Part shown: positions 57,050 to 64,000 of the stretch, in pieces
Layout of the letters: each line of letters begins with the position of its first letter
Numbering within the stretch: position 1 is the first letter of the stretch
Source: Ornithinimicrobium humiphilum
GTDB taxonomy: Bacteria; Actinomycetota; Actinomycetes; Actinomycetales; Dermatophilaceae
Assembly (NCBI RefSeq): GCF_006716885.1
Contig: NZ_VFPU01000001.1
Coordinates: 1,302,001-1,366,000 of the forward strand
Length of the DNA stretch: 64,000 nucleotides
Reading direction: 5' to 3'
The notes under the pieces: model-generated
What the model saw: the letters and a program-made list of their open reading frames with translations, nothing else
Database searches by the model: none
Told to the model about the DNA's origin: nothing
Program-made: the position numbers and the translations under genes

Positions 57050-58456
57050 TCAGCCCCGGCTCAGGTCCACGACCTCGGCGTCGGCCGGGACGACGGCGGT
57101 GATCCCGAGCTCGCGCCGGATCCGCGCGGCCAGCGCCGCCGACGACCCCGGCTCGCCGTGGTTGACGAGCACCCGCCGCGGCGCCGGGTCGAGGGCGGCG
57201 AGCCAGGCGAGGAGGTCGGAGGAGTCGGCGTGCACCGAGAACTCCTCGACCTGCACCACCTCGGCGCGGACCGGGACGTAGTCGCCGTGCATCTTGATCT
57301 CCTGCGCGCCGTCCGCGAGCGACCGGCCGCGCGTGCCGACGGCCTGGTAGCCGGTGAGCACGACGGTGTTGCGACGGTCGGGGAGCAGGTGCTTGAGGTG
57401 GTGCACCACCCGGCCACCCGTGGCCATGCCGGAGGCGCTGATGATGACGCACGGCATGCGCGGGTTGTTGAGCGCCATCGAGTCCTCGACGGTGCGGGCC
57501 TCGTAGAGGTGCGGCAGGTCGACCAGGTCGCCCTGGAGGTCCGGCCGCAGCTCGCCGCGGGAGGCGGCCCTGCGGTAGACGCGGAGCGCCGCCAGCGCCA
57601 TCGGGCTGTCGACGTGGACCGGCAGGTCGGGGATGCGACCGGCCCTGCGCAGCTCGCCCAGCGCCCGCAGCACCACCTCGGTGCGGTCGACGGCGAAGGC
57701 CGGGACGAGCACCGTGCCACCGCGGGCGACGGTGCGGCGGATCGCCTCGGCCAGCTGCTCGTGGGCGGCGCCCTCGGGGTCGGGGTGCTCCCGGTCGCCG
57801 TAGGTCGACTCGACCACCACGTCGGGCGCGCCCGGCGGGATCTCGCGCGGCCGCAGCACCGGGTGGTCGGCCCGCCCCAGGTCGCCGGAGAAGAGCACCG
57901 ACCCGCCGGGCCAGCCCAGGGTGACGCTCGCCGAGCCGAGGATGTGGCCGGCGCGCGTCATCCGGACCCGCACCCCACCGCCGGTGTCGACGTCCTCGTC
58001 GTAGTCGACGGTGCGCAGCAGCGGCAGCGTCCGCTCCACGTCCGCGACGGTGTAGAGGGGCAGCGGCGGGTCGTGCCTGGAGTAGCCCCGCCTCGCGGCG
58101 TGGGCCGCATCGTTCTCCTGCAGGTAGGCGGAGTCCCGCAGCACGATCTCGGCGAGGGTCGCGGTGTCGGCCGTGCACCAGACCGGGCCGGCGAAGCCCT
58201 GCCGCACCAGCGCGGGCAGGTAGCCGCAGTGGTCGAGGTGGGCGTGGGTGAGCACGATCCCGTCGAGCGTGGAGGGCGACACCGGGAAGGGCTCCCAGTT
58301 GCGCACCCGGAGGTGCTTCTCGCCCTGGAACATGCCGGCGTCGACGAGCATGCGGCGGCCGTCCACCGTCAGGAGCGTCTTGGACCCGGTCACCGTCGAC
58401 GCGGCCCCGAGGAAGGTCAGCGTCCGCACGTCTCTCCGGGTGTCCCGACCGGTCAT
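57050..58456 (-). CDS. Beta-CASP metallo-beta-lactamase RNase (YSH1-like)
   Basis: 468 residues. THAHLDHCGYLPALV provides the HxHxDH metal site; RAGHILGSASV, VVVESTYGDREHP, VLVPAFAVDRTEVVLRAL, ISASGMATGGRVVHHLKH, EEFSVHADSSDLLAWL and VNHGEPGSSAAL are the beta-CASP motifs A to C. Bacterial members are single-strand RNA endo/exonucleases related to eukaryotic CPSF73. AAGGAGG fixes ATG 58456. It is followed upstream by the response regulator 16 bp away and may be co-transcribed with the two-component system. Confidence 0.9.
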   Translation of the reverse strand: MTGRDTRRDVRTLTFLGAASTVTGSKTLLTVDGRRMLVDAGMFQGEKHLRVRNWEPFPVSPSTLDGIVLTHAHLDHCGYLPALVRQGFAGPVWCTADTATLAEIVLRDSAYLQENDAAHAARRGYSRHDPPLPLYTVADVERTLPLLRTVDYDEDVDTGGGVRVRMTRAGHILGSASVTLGWPGGSVLFSGDLGRADHPVLRPREIPPGAPDVVVESTYGDREHPDPEGAAHEQLAEAIRRTVARGGTVLVPAFAVDRTEVVLRALGELRRAGRIPDLPVHVDSPMALAALRVYRRAASRGELRPDLQGDLVDLPHLYEARTVEDSMALNNPRMPCVIISASGMATGGRVVHHLKHLLPDRRNTVVLTGYQAVGTRGRSLADGAQEIKMHGDYVPVRAEVVQVEEFSVHADSSDLLAWLAALDPAPRRVLVNHGEPGSSAALAARIRRELGITAVVPADAEVVDLSRG

Positions 58457-58472
58457 GGCGTCCTCCTTGTCG

Positions 58473-59129
58473 TCAGCCCCGACTCTGCAGCCAGGTCAGG
58501 ACCGCCTGCACCCGCCGGTGCTGGTCGGTCTCGGCCAGGCCGAGCTTGGCGAAGATCCGCTGGCTGTGCTTCTCCACGGCGCCCTCGGTCACGACGAGCT
58601 CGCGGGCGATGCCGGCGTTGGTGAAGCCCTGCGCCATGAGCCCGAGCACGTCCTGCTCGCGCGGCGTGAGGCTCTCGACGGGATCGGAGGCCGCACGTCG
58701 CCGGCCGAAGAGCTGGGTGACGACCTCGGGGTCGAGGACGGTACCGCCGCCGGCGACCTGCTCCACCGCGCCGAGGAACTGGTCGAGCCGCGAGACCCGG
58801 TCCTTGAGGAGGTAGCCGACGCCGCCGCGGCCGTCGGCCAGCAGCTCGTCGGCGTAGGCGAGCACGACGTACTGGCTGAGCACCAGCACCCGCGCCTCGG
58901 GGTCGGCCTCGCGCACCTCGACCGCGGCGCGCATGCCCTCGTCGGTGTGCCCGGGCGGCATCCGCACGTCGGTGATGCCCAGGTCGGGACGCTCCTGCGC
59001 CATCGCCCGCACGAACGACGGTCCGTCGCCGACGGCCGCGACCACCTCGTGCCCCGCGTCGCCGAGCAGCAGGCTCAGCCCCTCGCGCAGCAGGATCGAG
59101 TCGTCGGCGACGACCACGCGCAACGTCAT
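58473..59129 (-). CDS. LuxR/NarL-type response regulator
   Basis: 218 residues. Receiver domain (VVVADDSILLREGLSLLL with the acidic pocket, LGITDVRMPP with phospho-acceptor Asp, LLKDRVS with Lys) and LuxR HTH (LTPREQDVLGLMAQGFTNAGIARELVVTEGAVEKHSQRIFAKLGL). It is encoded 4 nt after its histidine kinase. The pair fits the DesK/LiaS-like class that responds to membrane or envelope state. Target genes are unknown; the beta-CASP RNase downstream is the nearest candidate. Confidence 0.9.
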   Translation of the reverse strand: MTLRVVVADDSILLREGLSLLLGDAGHEVVAAVGDGPSFVRAMAQERPDLGITDVRMPPGHTDEGMRAAVEVREADPEARVLVLSQYVVLAYADELLADGRGGVGYLLKDRVSRLDQFLGAVEQVAGGGTVLDPEVVTQLFGRRRAASDPVESLTPREQDVLGLMAQGFTNAGIARELVVTEGAVEKHSQRIFAKLGLAETDQHRRVQAVLTWLQSRG

Positions 59130-59133
59130 ACCC

Positions 59134-60495
59134 TCATCGTGCCGTGCCCGAGGGCACGGCCGCGACGAGGGTGGTCGGACCGCCCTCGGGGGAGGAGAGC
59201 CACAGGGTGCCCTGCACCCCGGCCAGCCGTCGCTCGAGGCCCGCGAGCCCGTGGCCCTTGGCGATCGAGGCGCCGCCGACGCCGTCGTCGGTGACCACGG
59301 CCTCGGCCCAGCCGGGCCGGCGCTGCAGGATCACCTCGACGGTCCGCGCACGGGCGTGCTTGGCGACGTTGGTGAGCGCCTCGCTGACGGCGTAGTAGAG
59401 CGCGGTCTCGACCTGCTCCGGCAGCCGGGTGCCGATGCGGTCGTGGATCGTCACCCGGGCCGGGTGGCTGGCGGCCAGCGACATCAGGGCGGAGTGCAGC
59501 CCGTGGTCGACGAGCTCGGGCGGGGCGATGCCGCGGCTGAGGGCGCGCAGCTCCCCCAGGGTGGAGGAGGCGGTGAGGCCGGCACCGGCGAGGATCTCGC
59601 GGGCCTTCTGCGGGTCGGTCTCCATGAGCCGCTCGGCCCGGGCGAGGTCCATCTGCAGGCGCACGAGCCCCTGCTGCGGGCCGTCGTGCAGGTCGCGCTC
59701 GAGGCGGCGCAGCGAGTCGCGCTCGGCCTGCTGCCCGGCGGTGTGCGCGCGGGCGATCGCGGCGTAGCGCTCCTCGGTGGCGCGGGTGCCGATGAGTGCG
59801 CCGGCGATGCCGCTCTGCAGCATCGACCCCAGGCGCGTGGTCGGCACGAGCAGTGCCAGGCCGACCAGCCCGGCGAGCACGTTGGCGGCGGAGTCGACGA
59901 CGAAGCCCGGGCCGATGCCGAGCAGGTCGCCCAGCCCGGCGTACTCCGGGATCCGCACGATGATCCAGAACCACAACGGCGAGGTCAGACCCGCGACCGC
60001 GATCGCGCCGAAGGTCACGGTGAGCACGAAGGTGACGGTCGCGACGACGAAGCCGACGATGCCCCAGACGATCTCCAACCAGGTCTGCGGGTCGGTCACC
60101 CGGCGCCACACGTTGCCCGCCGCCGAGCCCGTCGTCGGGAAGTCCGAGGCGTAGACCGGCTGCGGCACCCGCCGGCCGAGCAGCTGGCGCTGCAGGGAGC
60201 GCTCGATGGTGGCGCTCGCCCGCAGCAGCACCCCGGCCAGCGGCACGAAGAGCGGCGCGGTGACCAGCGCGGCCGCGCCCGAGAGCCCCACCACCGCGAC
60301 GACGAAGGTCCAGACCGCGACCGGGAAGCACACGATGAGGTATGCCGCCTCCCGCACCGTGCGGCGCGCGGCCGACCGCGTCCGCTCCGGCCCGTCGGTG
60401 GTCGTGGCGGGAGCGCGGTCGTGGAGGTCGTCGAGGTCGTCCGGCTCGCGACCGGGGAGCCCGGGGAGGGGAGGGGGCGTGTCCGTGCTGATCAT
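59134..60495 (-). CDS. Sensor histidine kinase (HisKA_3, LiaS/DesK-like)
   Basis: 453 residues. Six membrane segments without a large outside domain (AAYLIVCFPVAVWTFVVAVVGL, LEIVWGIVGFVVATVTFVLTVTFG, LTSPLWFWIIVRIPEY, LAGLVGLALLVPTTRLG and others), then DLHDGPQQGLVRLQMDLARAE (phospho-acceptor His), ALTNVAKHARA (N box) and DDGVGG/GHGLAGLERRL (G boxes). It senses within the membrane and phosphorylates the adjacent regulator. ATG 60495 has GGAGG only 2-3 nt upstream; ATG 60504 three codons earlier is an alternative. Confidence 0.9.
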   Translation of the reverse strand: MISTDTPPPLPGLPGREPDDLDDLHDRAPATTTDGPERTRSAARRTVREAAYLIVCFPVAVWTFVVAVVGLSGAAALVTAPLFVPLAGVLLRASATIERSLQRQLLGRRVPQPVYASDFPTTGSAAGNVWRRVTDPQTWLEIVWGIVGFVVATVTFVLTVTFGAIAVAGLTSPLWFWIIVRIPEYAGLGDLLGIGPGFVVDSAANVLAGLVGLALLVPTTRLGSMLQSGIAGALIGTRATEERYAAIARAHTAGQQAERDSLRRLERDLHDGPQQGLVRLQMDLARAERLMETDPQKAREILAGAGLTASSTLGELRALSRGIAPPELVDHGLHSALMSLAASHPARVTIHDRIGTRLPEQVETALYYAVSEALTNVAKHARARTVEVILQRRPGWAEAVVTDDGVGGASIAKGHGLAGLERRLAGVQGTLWLSSPEGGPTTLVAAVPSGTAR

Positions 60496-60613
60496 GTCCT
60501 CCATCTCATCGCGGACGGCTGCCTGGCCCCAGCCTGCCAGTCGGCGACTTGATGTCGGGCTAGCCCGACAGCTCGGCGCGTGCCGCGCCCGCCGCCCGGG
60601 TCTCCGGTGCACC

Positions 60614-60619
60614 TACGCT
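60614..60619 (+). promoter_or_regulatory. -10 box, leaderless start of coaE
   Basis: TACGCT ends 7 nt before ATG 60627. Confidence 0.5.
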
Positions 60620-60626
60620 GACCCCC

Positions 60627-61817
60627 ATGCTCTGGGTAGGTCTGTCCGGCGGGATCGGGTCCGGCAAGTCGACGGTGTCGGCGCGGCTCGCCGAGCACGG
60701 CGCCGTCGTCGTCGACGCCGACAAGATCGCGCGGCAGGTCGTCGAGCCGGGCACCCCGGGGCTCGCCGAGATCGCCCAGCGCTTCGGCCCCTCGGTGATC
60801 GCGGAGGACGGCTCGCTCGACCGCCAGGCCCTGGGCGCCGTCGTCTTCGGCGACGAGGCCGCCCGTCGAGCCCTGGAGGCGATCACCCACCCGCGCATCC
60901 TTGAGCGGACCCAGCAGCTCGTCGCGGCCGCGCCGGACGACGCGGTGGTCGTGCACGACATACCCCTGCTCGTGGAGCTCGACCGCGCCGCCGACTACGC
61001 GCTGACCGTGATCGTCGACGTGCCCGAGGAGGAGCGGGTGCGGCGGCTCGTGGAGCTGCGGGGCATGGACGAGCAGCAGGCGCGGGCACGGATCGCGGTG
61101 CAGGCCACCGACGCGCAGCGCCGGGCGGCCGCCGACGTCCTGCTGCCCAACGCCGGCACGCTCGACCAGCTGCGCACCCGGGTCGACGCCCTGTGGTGGG
61201 ACCGTCTGGTGCCCTACGAGGCCAACGTGCGCCACGGCCGGCGGGTCCGGCGCAGCGAGATCCTCGAGGTCGTCGACCCCGACCCGCGGTGGGCCGCCCA
61301 GGCGGCCCGGCTGGCGGCGCGGCTGCAGCGGGCGCTGGGGGAGTCGGCGGTGCGGGTCGACCACATCGGCTCGACCGCGGTGCCGGGCCTGCCCGCCAAG
61401 GACGTCGTCGACCTGCAGGTGGTCGTGCCCTCGCTCGAGGTGCTCGACGACCCCGCCGTCCACCGCAGACTGGCGCGCGTGGGCTTCTCCCCGCCGGCGC
61501 CCAACTGGGACCACGCCCGAGGGAAGGGGGTCGCCGACGGTCGGTGGCCCAAGCGTTTCTGGGGCGGCGGCGACCCCGGCCGGGTGGTCCACGTGCACGG
61601 GCGGGTCGCCGACGGGCCCGCCTGGCGGGTGGCGCTGCTGCTGCGCGACTGGCTGCGCGGGGACGAGGAGGCGCGGCGGGACTACCTGGCCCTCAAGGAG
61701 AAGCTCCTCTCCGCCGGGCTGTCCTCGAGCGACTACGCGCAGGCCAAGGAGCCGTGGTTCGCCCGTGCCGTGCCGCGCGCCGAGGAGTGGGCCGCCCGCA
61801 CCGGCTGGACCCCCTGA
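60627..61817 (+). CDS. coaE: Dephospho-CoA kinase fused to a GrpB/UPF0157 domain
   Basis: 396 residues. The N-terminal 200 residues are CoaE: GLSGGIGSGKSTVSARL (P-loop), VVDADKIARQVVEPG, DIPLLVELD and VLLPNAGTLDQL. It phosphorylates dephospho-CoA in the last step of CoA synthesis. Residues 215-390 are a GrpB domain (VDHIGSTAVPGLPAKDVVDLQVVV, FWGGGDPGRVVHVHGR, YLALKEKL), a nucleotidyltransferase-like fold; the same fusion exists in mycobacteria. The domain's role is unknown. A leaderless start and no operon partner are evident. Confidence 0.95.
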   Translation: MLWVGLSGGIGSGKSTVSARLAEHGAVVVDADKIARQVVEPGTPGLAEIAQRFGPSVIAEDGSLDRQALGAVVFGDEAARRALEAITHPRILERTQQLVAAAPDDAVVVHDIPLLVELDRAADYALTVIVDVPEEERVRRLVELRGMDEQQARARIAVQATDAQRRAAADVLLPNAGTLDQLRTRVDALWWDRLVPYEANVRHGRRVRRSEILEVVDPDPRWAAQAARLAARLQRALGESAVRVDHIGSTAVPGLPAKDVVDLQVVVPSLEVLDDPAVHRRLARVGFSPPAPNWDHARGKGVADGRWPKRFWGGGDPGRVVHVHGRVADGPAWRVALLLRDWLRGDEEARRDYLALKEKLLSAGLSSSDYAQAKEPWFARAVPRAEEWAARTGWTP

Positions 61818-61821
61818 GGCA

Positions 61822-61838
61822 GCCTCGACCGCGGAGGC
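61822..61838. terminator. Small hairpin between coaE and PCD-VOC genes
   Basis: GCCTC (61822-61826) and GAGGC (61834-61838), loop 7 nt, fill the 22-bp gap between convergent stops. The stem is short. Confidence 0.3.
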
Positions 61839-61839
61839 G

Positions 61840-62499
61840 TCAGCTGCTGGCGCGACCCTGCCAGGTGCAGACGCAGACCTCGTTGCCCTCGACGTCGGCG
61901 AGCACCCACCAGGCCGGTGCGTGCTCCTCGCTCACCAGCCGGCCGCCGGCGGCGAGCGCCTCCCGCAGCCGGTCCTGCGCGACGTCGTGCGGCACGGTGA
62001 TGTCGAGGTGGAAGCGGCCGCGCCCCGGTCGTGCCTCGTCCATCTGCTGGAACCACAGCGCGGAGATCCGTCCCGCCGGGTCGTAGAGGTCGCCCTCCTC
62101 GTCGACCCTCATCCCGAGCACCGCGGCCCAGAACGGCCGGACGGCGTCGGCGTCCAGGACGTCGAGGGCGACCTCCAGCGAGGACACCTCGGCCGGGACC
62201 GGGGCGACGCCGAGCTCGCGCGCGGCCAGGGAGATCCGGCGGGCGAGCTCGCGGTCGCGGTCGGTGAGGTGGCCGACGTCGTGGCTCAGGGTCGTCACCG
62301 TGACGTGCGGATAGCGCAGGTCGACGTCCGGGTGGTGGTCGAGCTCCTCCGCGATGTCGGTGATCGCGGCGACGAGACGAGACCCGGTGACGAAGTCGCC
62401 GGTGGCGTAGCGCGCCGTCAGCCGGCCCAGCAGCACCCGCCAGTCGGCGAGGTCGGGGTCGGCGCTGGCGACGGTCGGGGTGAGGCGGGCGTTCTCCAT
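61840..62499 (-). CDS. Pterin-4a-carbinolamine-dehydratase / VOC fusion protein
   Basis: 219 residues in two parts. Residues 1-100 match PCD (LARYATGDFVTGSRL, AEELDHHPDVDLRYPHVTVTTLSHDVGHLTDRDRELARRI), with HHPDVDLRY as the dehydratase motif. Residues 110-219 are a VOC/glyoxalase-like domain (VSSLEVALDVLDADAVRPFWAAVLG, HLDITVPHDVAQDRLREAL). The fusion is seen in actinobacteria, but whether the dehydratase is active or serves as a dimerisation module is not known. ATG 62499 is preferred to an in-frame GTG at 62508. Confidence 0.8.
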   Translation of the reverse strand: MENARLTPTVASADPDLADWRVLLGRLTARYATGDFVTGSRLVAAITDIAEELDHHPDVDLRYPHVTVTTLSHDVGHLTDRDRELARRISLAARELGVAPVPAEVSSLEVALDVLDADAVRPFWAAVLGMRVDEEGDLYDPAGRISALWFQQMDEARPGRGRFHLDITVPHDVAQDRLREALAAGGRLVSEEHAPAWWVLADVEGNEVCVCTWQGRASS

Positions 62500-62533
62500 A
62501 CGGATCACTGTGCCACCACCCCGACCGTCGGGG

Positions 62534-64000
62534 TCAGGCCTTGCGCGCCTGCTCCATCACCTCGGCGGGCGCGGGGGAGAGCCCGAGCACGTGCGGCAGC
62601 TCGCGCGGCTCCTCGCCCAGGACGTGCTCGGCGAGGAAGGCGCTGACCACCTCGTACCAGACCTTGGCGTGCTGCGGCGCGAGGATCCAGTGGTTCTCCC
62701 TGGGGAAGTAGAGGAACCGGTGGACCGTCGAGCCGTCCTCGGCGGCGGGCAGGCCGGAGCGCGAGAGCAGGTCGTACCAGAGGCGCAGGCCCTCGCCGAT
62801 CGGCACGCGGTAGTCCTTGTCGCCGTGGATGACGAGCATCGGCGTGGTGATCTGCTCGACGTAGCGGTGCGGGCTGTGGACCTCGCCCATCTCGGCCGTC
62901 ATCTCGCGCTGCCAGTAGAAGGCCGCGTCGGTCGTCGGGCCGAAGCCGTCCAGCGCCCACAGCGAGGCGTGCGTGACGATCGCCCGGAACCGGTCGGTGT
63001 GCCCGGCGACCCAGTTGGCCATGTAGCCGCCGAACGAGCCGCCCATCGCCGCGGTCCGGGTCTCGTCGATGTCGTCGCGCGCCACCACGGCGTCGGTGAT
63101 CGCCATGAGGTCGGTGTAGGGCGCCTCGCCCCACGCGCCCCAGCCCCGCTGCACGAAGTCGCGCCCGTAGCCGGTCGACAGCGCCGGGTCGGGCATCAGC
63201 ACGGCATACCCCTGGGCGGTCATCAGCCACGGGTTCCAGCGCCAGGTCCAGGCGTTCCACGAGCTGAGCGGGCCGCCGTGGATCCACAGCAGCAGCGGGT
63301 ATGCCGTGCCGTCGCCTTCACCGCCGCCCTCGGGCAGCGCCAGCCAGCCCCGCACCCGGGTGCCGTCCTCGGTCGTCGTCTCGACCTCCTCGAGGCGGCC
63401 GGGGATGCTCGGTCGCTCGACCGGTCCGGGCAGCGGCGTGACCTCGCCGGTCGCGAGGTCGAGGCGCACGACCTCGGGCGGGAAGAGGTAGGAGCTGCGC
63501 ACGCCGTAGGCCACCCGGCCGCCGGGGTCGACCGCGAGGTTGCTCCACGCGGCGTCGTCGTGGGTCACCTGGGTGACCTCGCCGGTGGCGACGTCGACGC
63601 GGAAGACGGGGCGGCGCCCGTTGCTGTCGGCGAGCACGAGCAGGGCGGAGCCGTCGGGGGTCCAGGCGACCGGGTCGGCCCAGAGGTCCCAGTCGTGCGC
63701 CAGCGGGGCGGTCTCGCCGGTGGTCGTGTCGATGAGCGACAGGCGCGGGTGCGGGCCCTCGGTGGGCGTGGTGATGCGGTCGACGACCACGACGGCGCGG
63801 GTGCCGTCGGGGCTGATCGGGCCGGCCTCGACCTCGTGGCCGTCCTCGTCGAGCAGGGTGCGGCGCTCGCCGCTGGGCAGGTCGATGCGCACCAGGGCGG
63901 AGCGCCGCTCGGCGCGGGCCTGGGGCACCGGGACGCTCAGCAGGGCGAAGGAGCCGTCCGGCGCGACGACGGGGTGGGGCTCGTTGAGCGGGGCGGCCAG
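62534..64000 (-). CDS. S9 prolyl-oligopeptidase-family peptidase (5' end beyond window)
   Basis: At least 488 residues; the frame is open to the right edge and the real N-terminus lies outside. WD-like beta-propeller repeats (VARTDLPSGERRTLLD-like strands) are followed by the catalytic domain: LLLWIHGGPLSSW, GGSFGGYMANW (nucleophile Ser in GGSFGG), HGDKDYRVP (Asp) and FPRENHWI (His). S9 enzymes cleave short peptides after the propeller admits them; acylaminoacyl-peptidase or dipeptidyl-peptidase activity is likely. Confidence 0.9.
   Translation of the reverse strand: MAAPLNEPHPVVAPDGSFALLSVPVPQARAERRSALVRIDLPSGERRTLLDEDGHEVEAGPISPDGTRAVVVVDRITTPTEGPHPRLSLIDTTTGETAPLAHDWDLWADPVAWTPDGSALLVLADSNGRRPVFRVDVATGEVTQVTHDDAAWSNLAVDPGGRVAYGVRSSYLFPPEVVRLDLATGEVTPLPGPVERPSIPGRLEEVETTTEDGTRVRGWLALPEGGGEGDGTAYPLLLWIHGGPLSSWNAWTWRWNPWLMTAQGYAVLMPDPALSTGYGRDFVQRGWGAWGEAPYTDLMAITDAVVARDDIDETRTAAMGGSFGGYMANWVAGHTDRFRAIVTHASLWALDGFGPTTDAAFYWQREMTAEMGEVHSPHRYVEQITTPMLVIHGDKDYRVPIGEGLRLWYDLLSRSGLPAAEDGSTVHRFLYFPRENHWILAPQHAKVWYEVVSAFLAEHVLGEEPRELPHVLGLSPAPAEVMEQARKA

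Noticed and set aside
2749-63305. GGCATACC as a KOPS (FtsK-orienting) sequence
   Set aside because: KOPS are strongly strand-biased; here nine copies are in one orientation and seven in the other.
1-64000. tRNA, rRNA, CRISPR array, insertion sequence or prophage
   Set aside because: Looked for cloverleaf arms with CCA ends, regular short direct repeats, transposase or phage motifs and terminal inverted repeats; none found.

Overview
The window is chromosomal DNA from a very GC-rich actinobacterium, most likely a member of Micrococcales such as the Intrasporangiaceae (inference). Grounds are base composition well above 70% GC, GTG/ATG starts joined by 4-bp ATGA/GTGA overlaps, F420/flavin-dependent oxidoreductases, a PknG-type kinase, a DUF222-HNH gene with a mycobacterial-type SOS box, a CoaE-GrpB fusion, and many genes whose start codon lies 5-7 nt after a TANNNT -10 box (leaderless mRNAs). 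I see no rRNA, tRNA, CRISPR array, insertion sequence, prophage or replication origin.

Layout. 1-5.4 kb: B3/B4-domain protein, GPH-type transporter coupled to a sphingosine-phosphate-lyase-like PLP enzyme, and a flotillin. 5.4-8.9 kb: palindromic repeat, S51 peptidase with an MBL hydrolase, and a frameshifted SIR2-domain gene. 8.9-20.3 kb: secreted six-repeat 'sunset' protein with a structured leader, two LLM oxidoreductases, GntR regulator, cupin, AIM24 with alcohol dehydrogenase, YceI with DUF1059, a large lipoprotein and a 59-residue membrane protein. 20.4-28.8 kb: tail-anchored Ser/Thr kinase, exported VWA protein facing an XRE regulator across an AT-rich operator, YihY/BrkB protein, and a pair of paralogous membrane proteins.

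29.0-42.8 kb is the centrepiece: ten genes on the minus strand, nearly all overlapping by 4-8 nt. In transcription order they are TelA-like protein, XpaC-like partner, CbxX/CfxQ-type AAA+ ATPase, 4-TM protein, coiled-coil 4-TM protein, soluble helical protein, PknG-like kinase, PP2C phosphatase, VWA protein and zinc-ribbon FHA protein. It reads as one signalling machine: two membrane sensors, a kinase/phosphatase pair, an FHA phospho-reader, a metal-binding VWA adaptor and an AAA+ motor working with the toxic-anion/envelope-stress protein TelA. This is my best candidate for a poorly described system.

42.9-64 kb: GNAT enzyme, SOS-boxed DUF222-HNH gene, two DUF1905 genes, two DUF202 genes, ArsC-like reductase, Cds1-like cysteine desulfhydrase, VOC protein, DUF445 protein, two alpha/beta hydrolases, two-domain GNAT, HrpA helicase, beta-CASP nuclease, two-component system, CoaE-GrpB, a PCD-VOC fusion, and an S9 peptidase running off the right edge.

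Two window-wide signals stand out: the octamer GGCATACC/GGTATGCC occurs 16 times (about 2 expected from composition), and convergent genes repeatedly end within 3 nt of each other.
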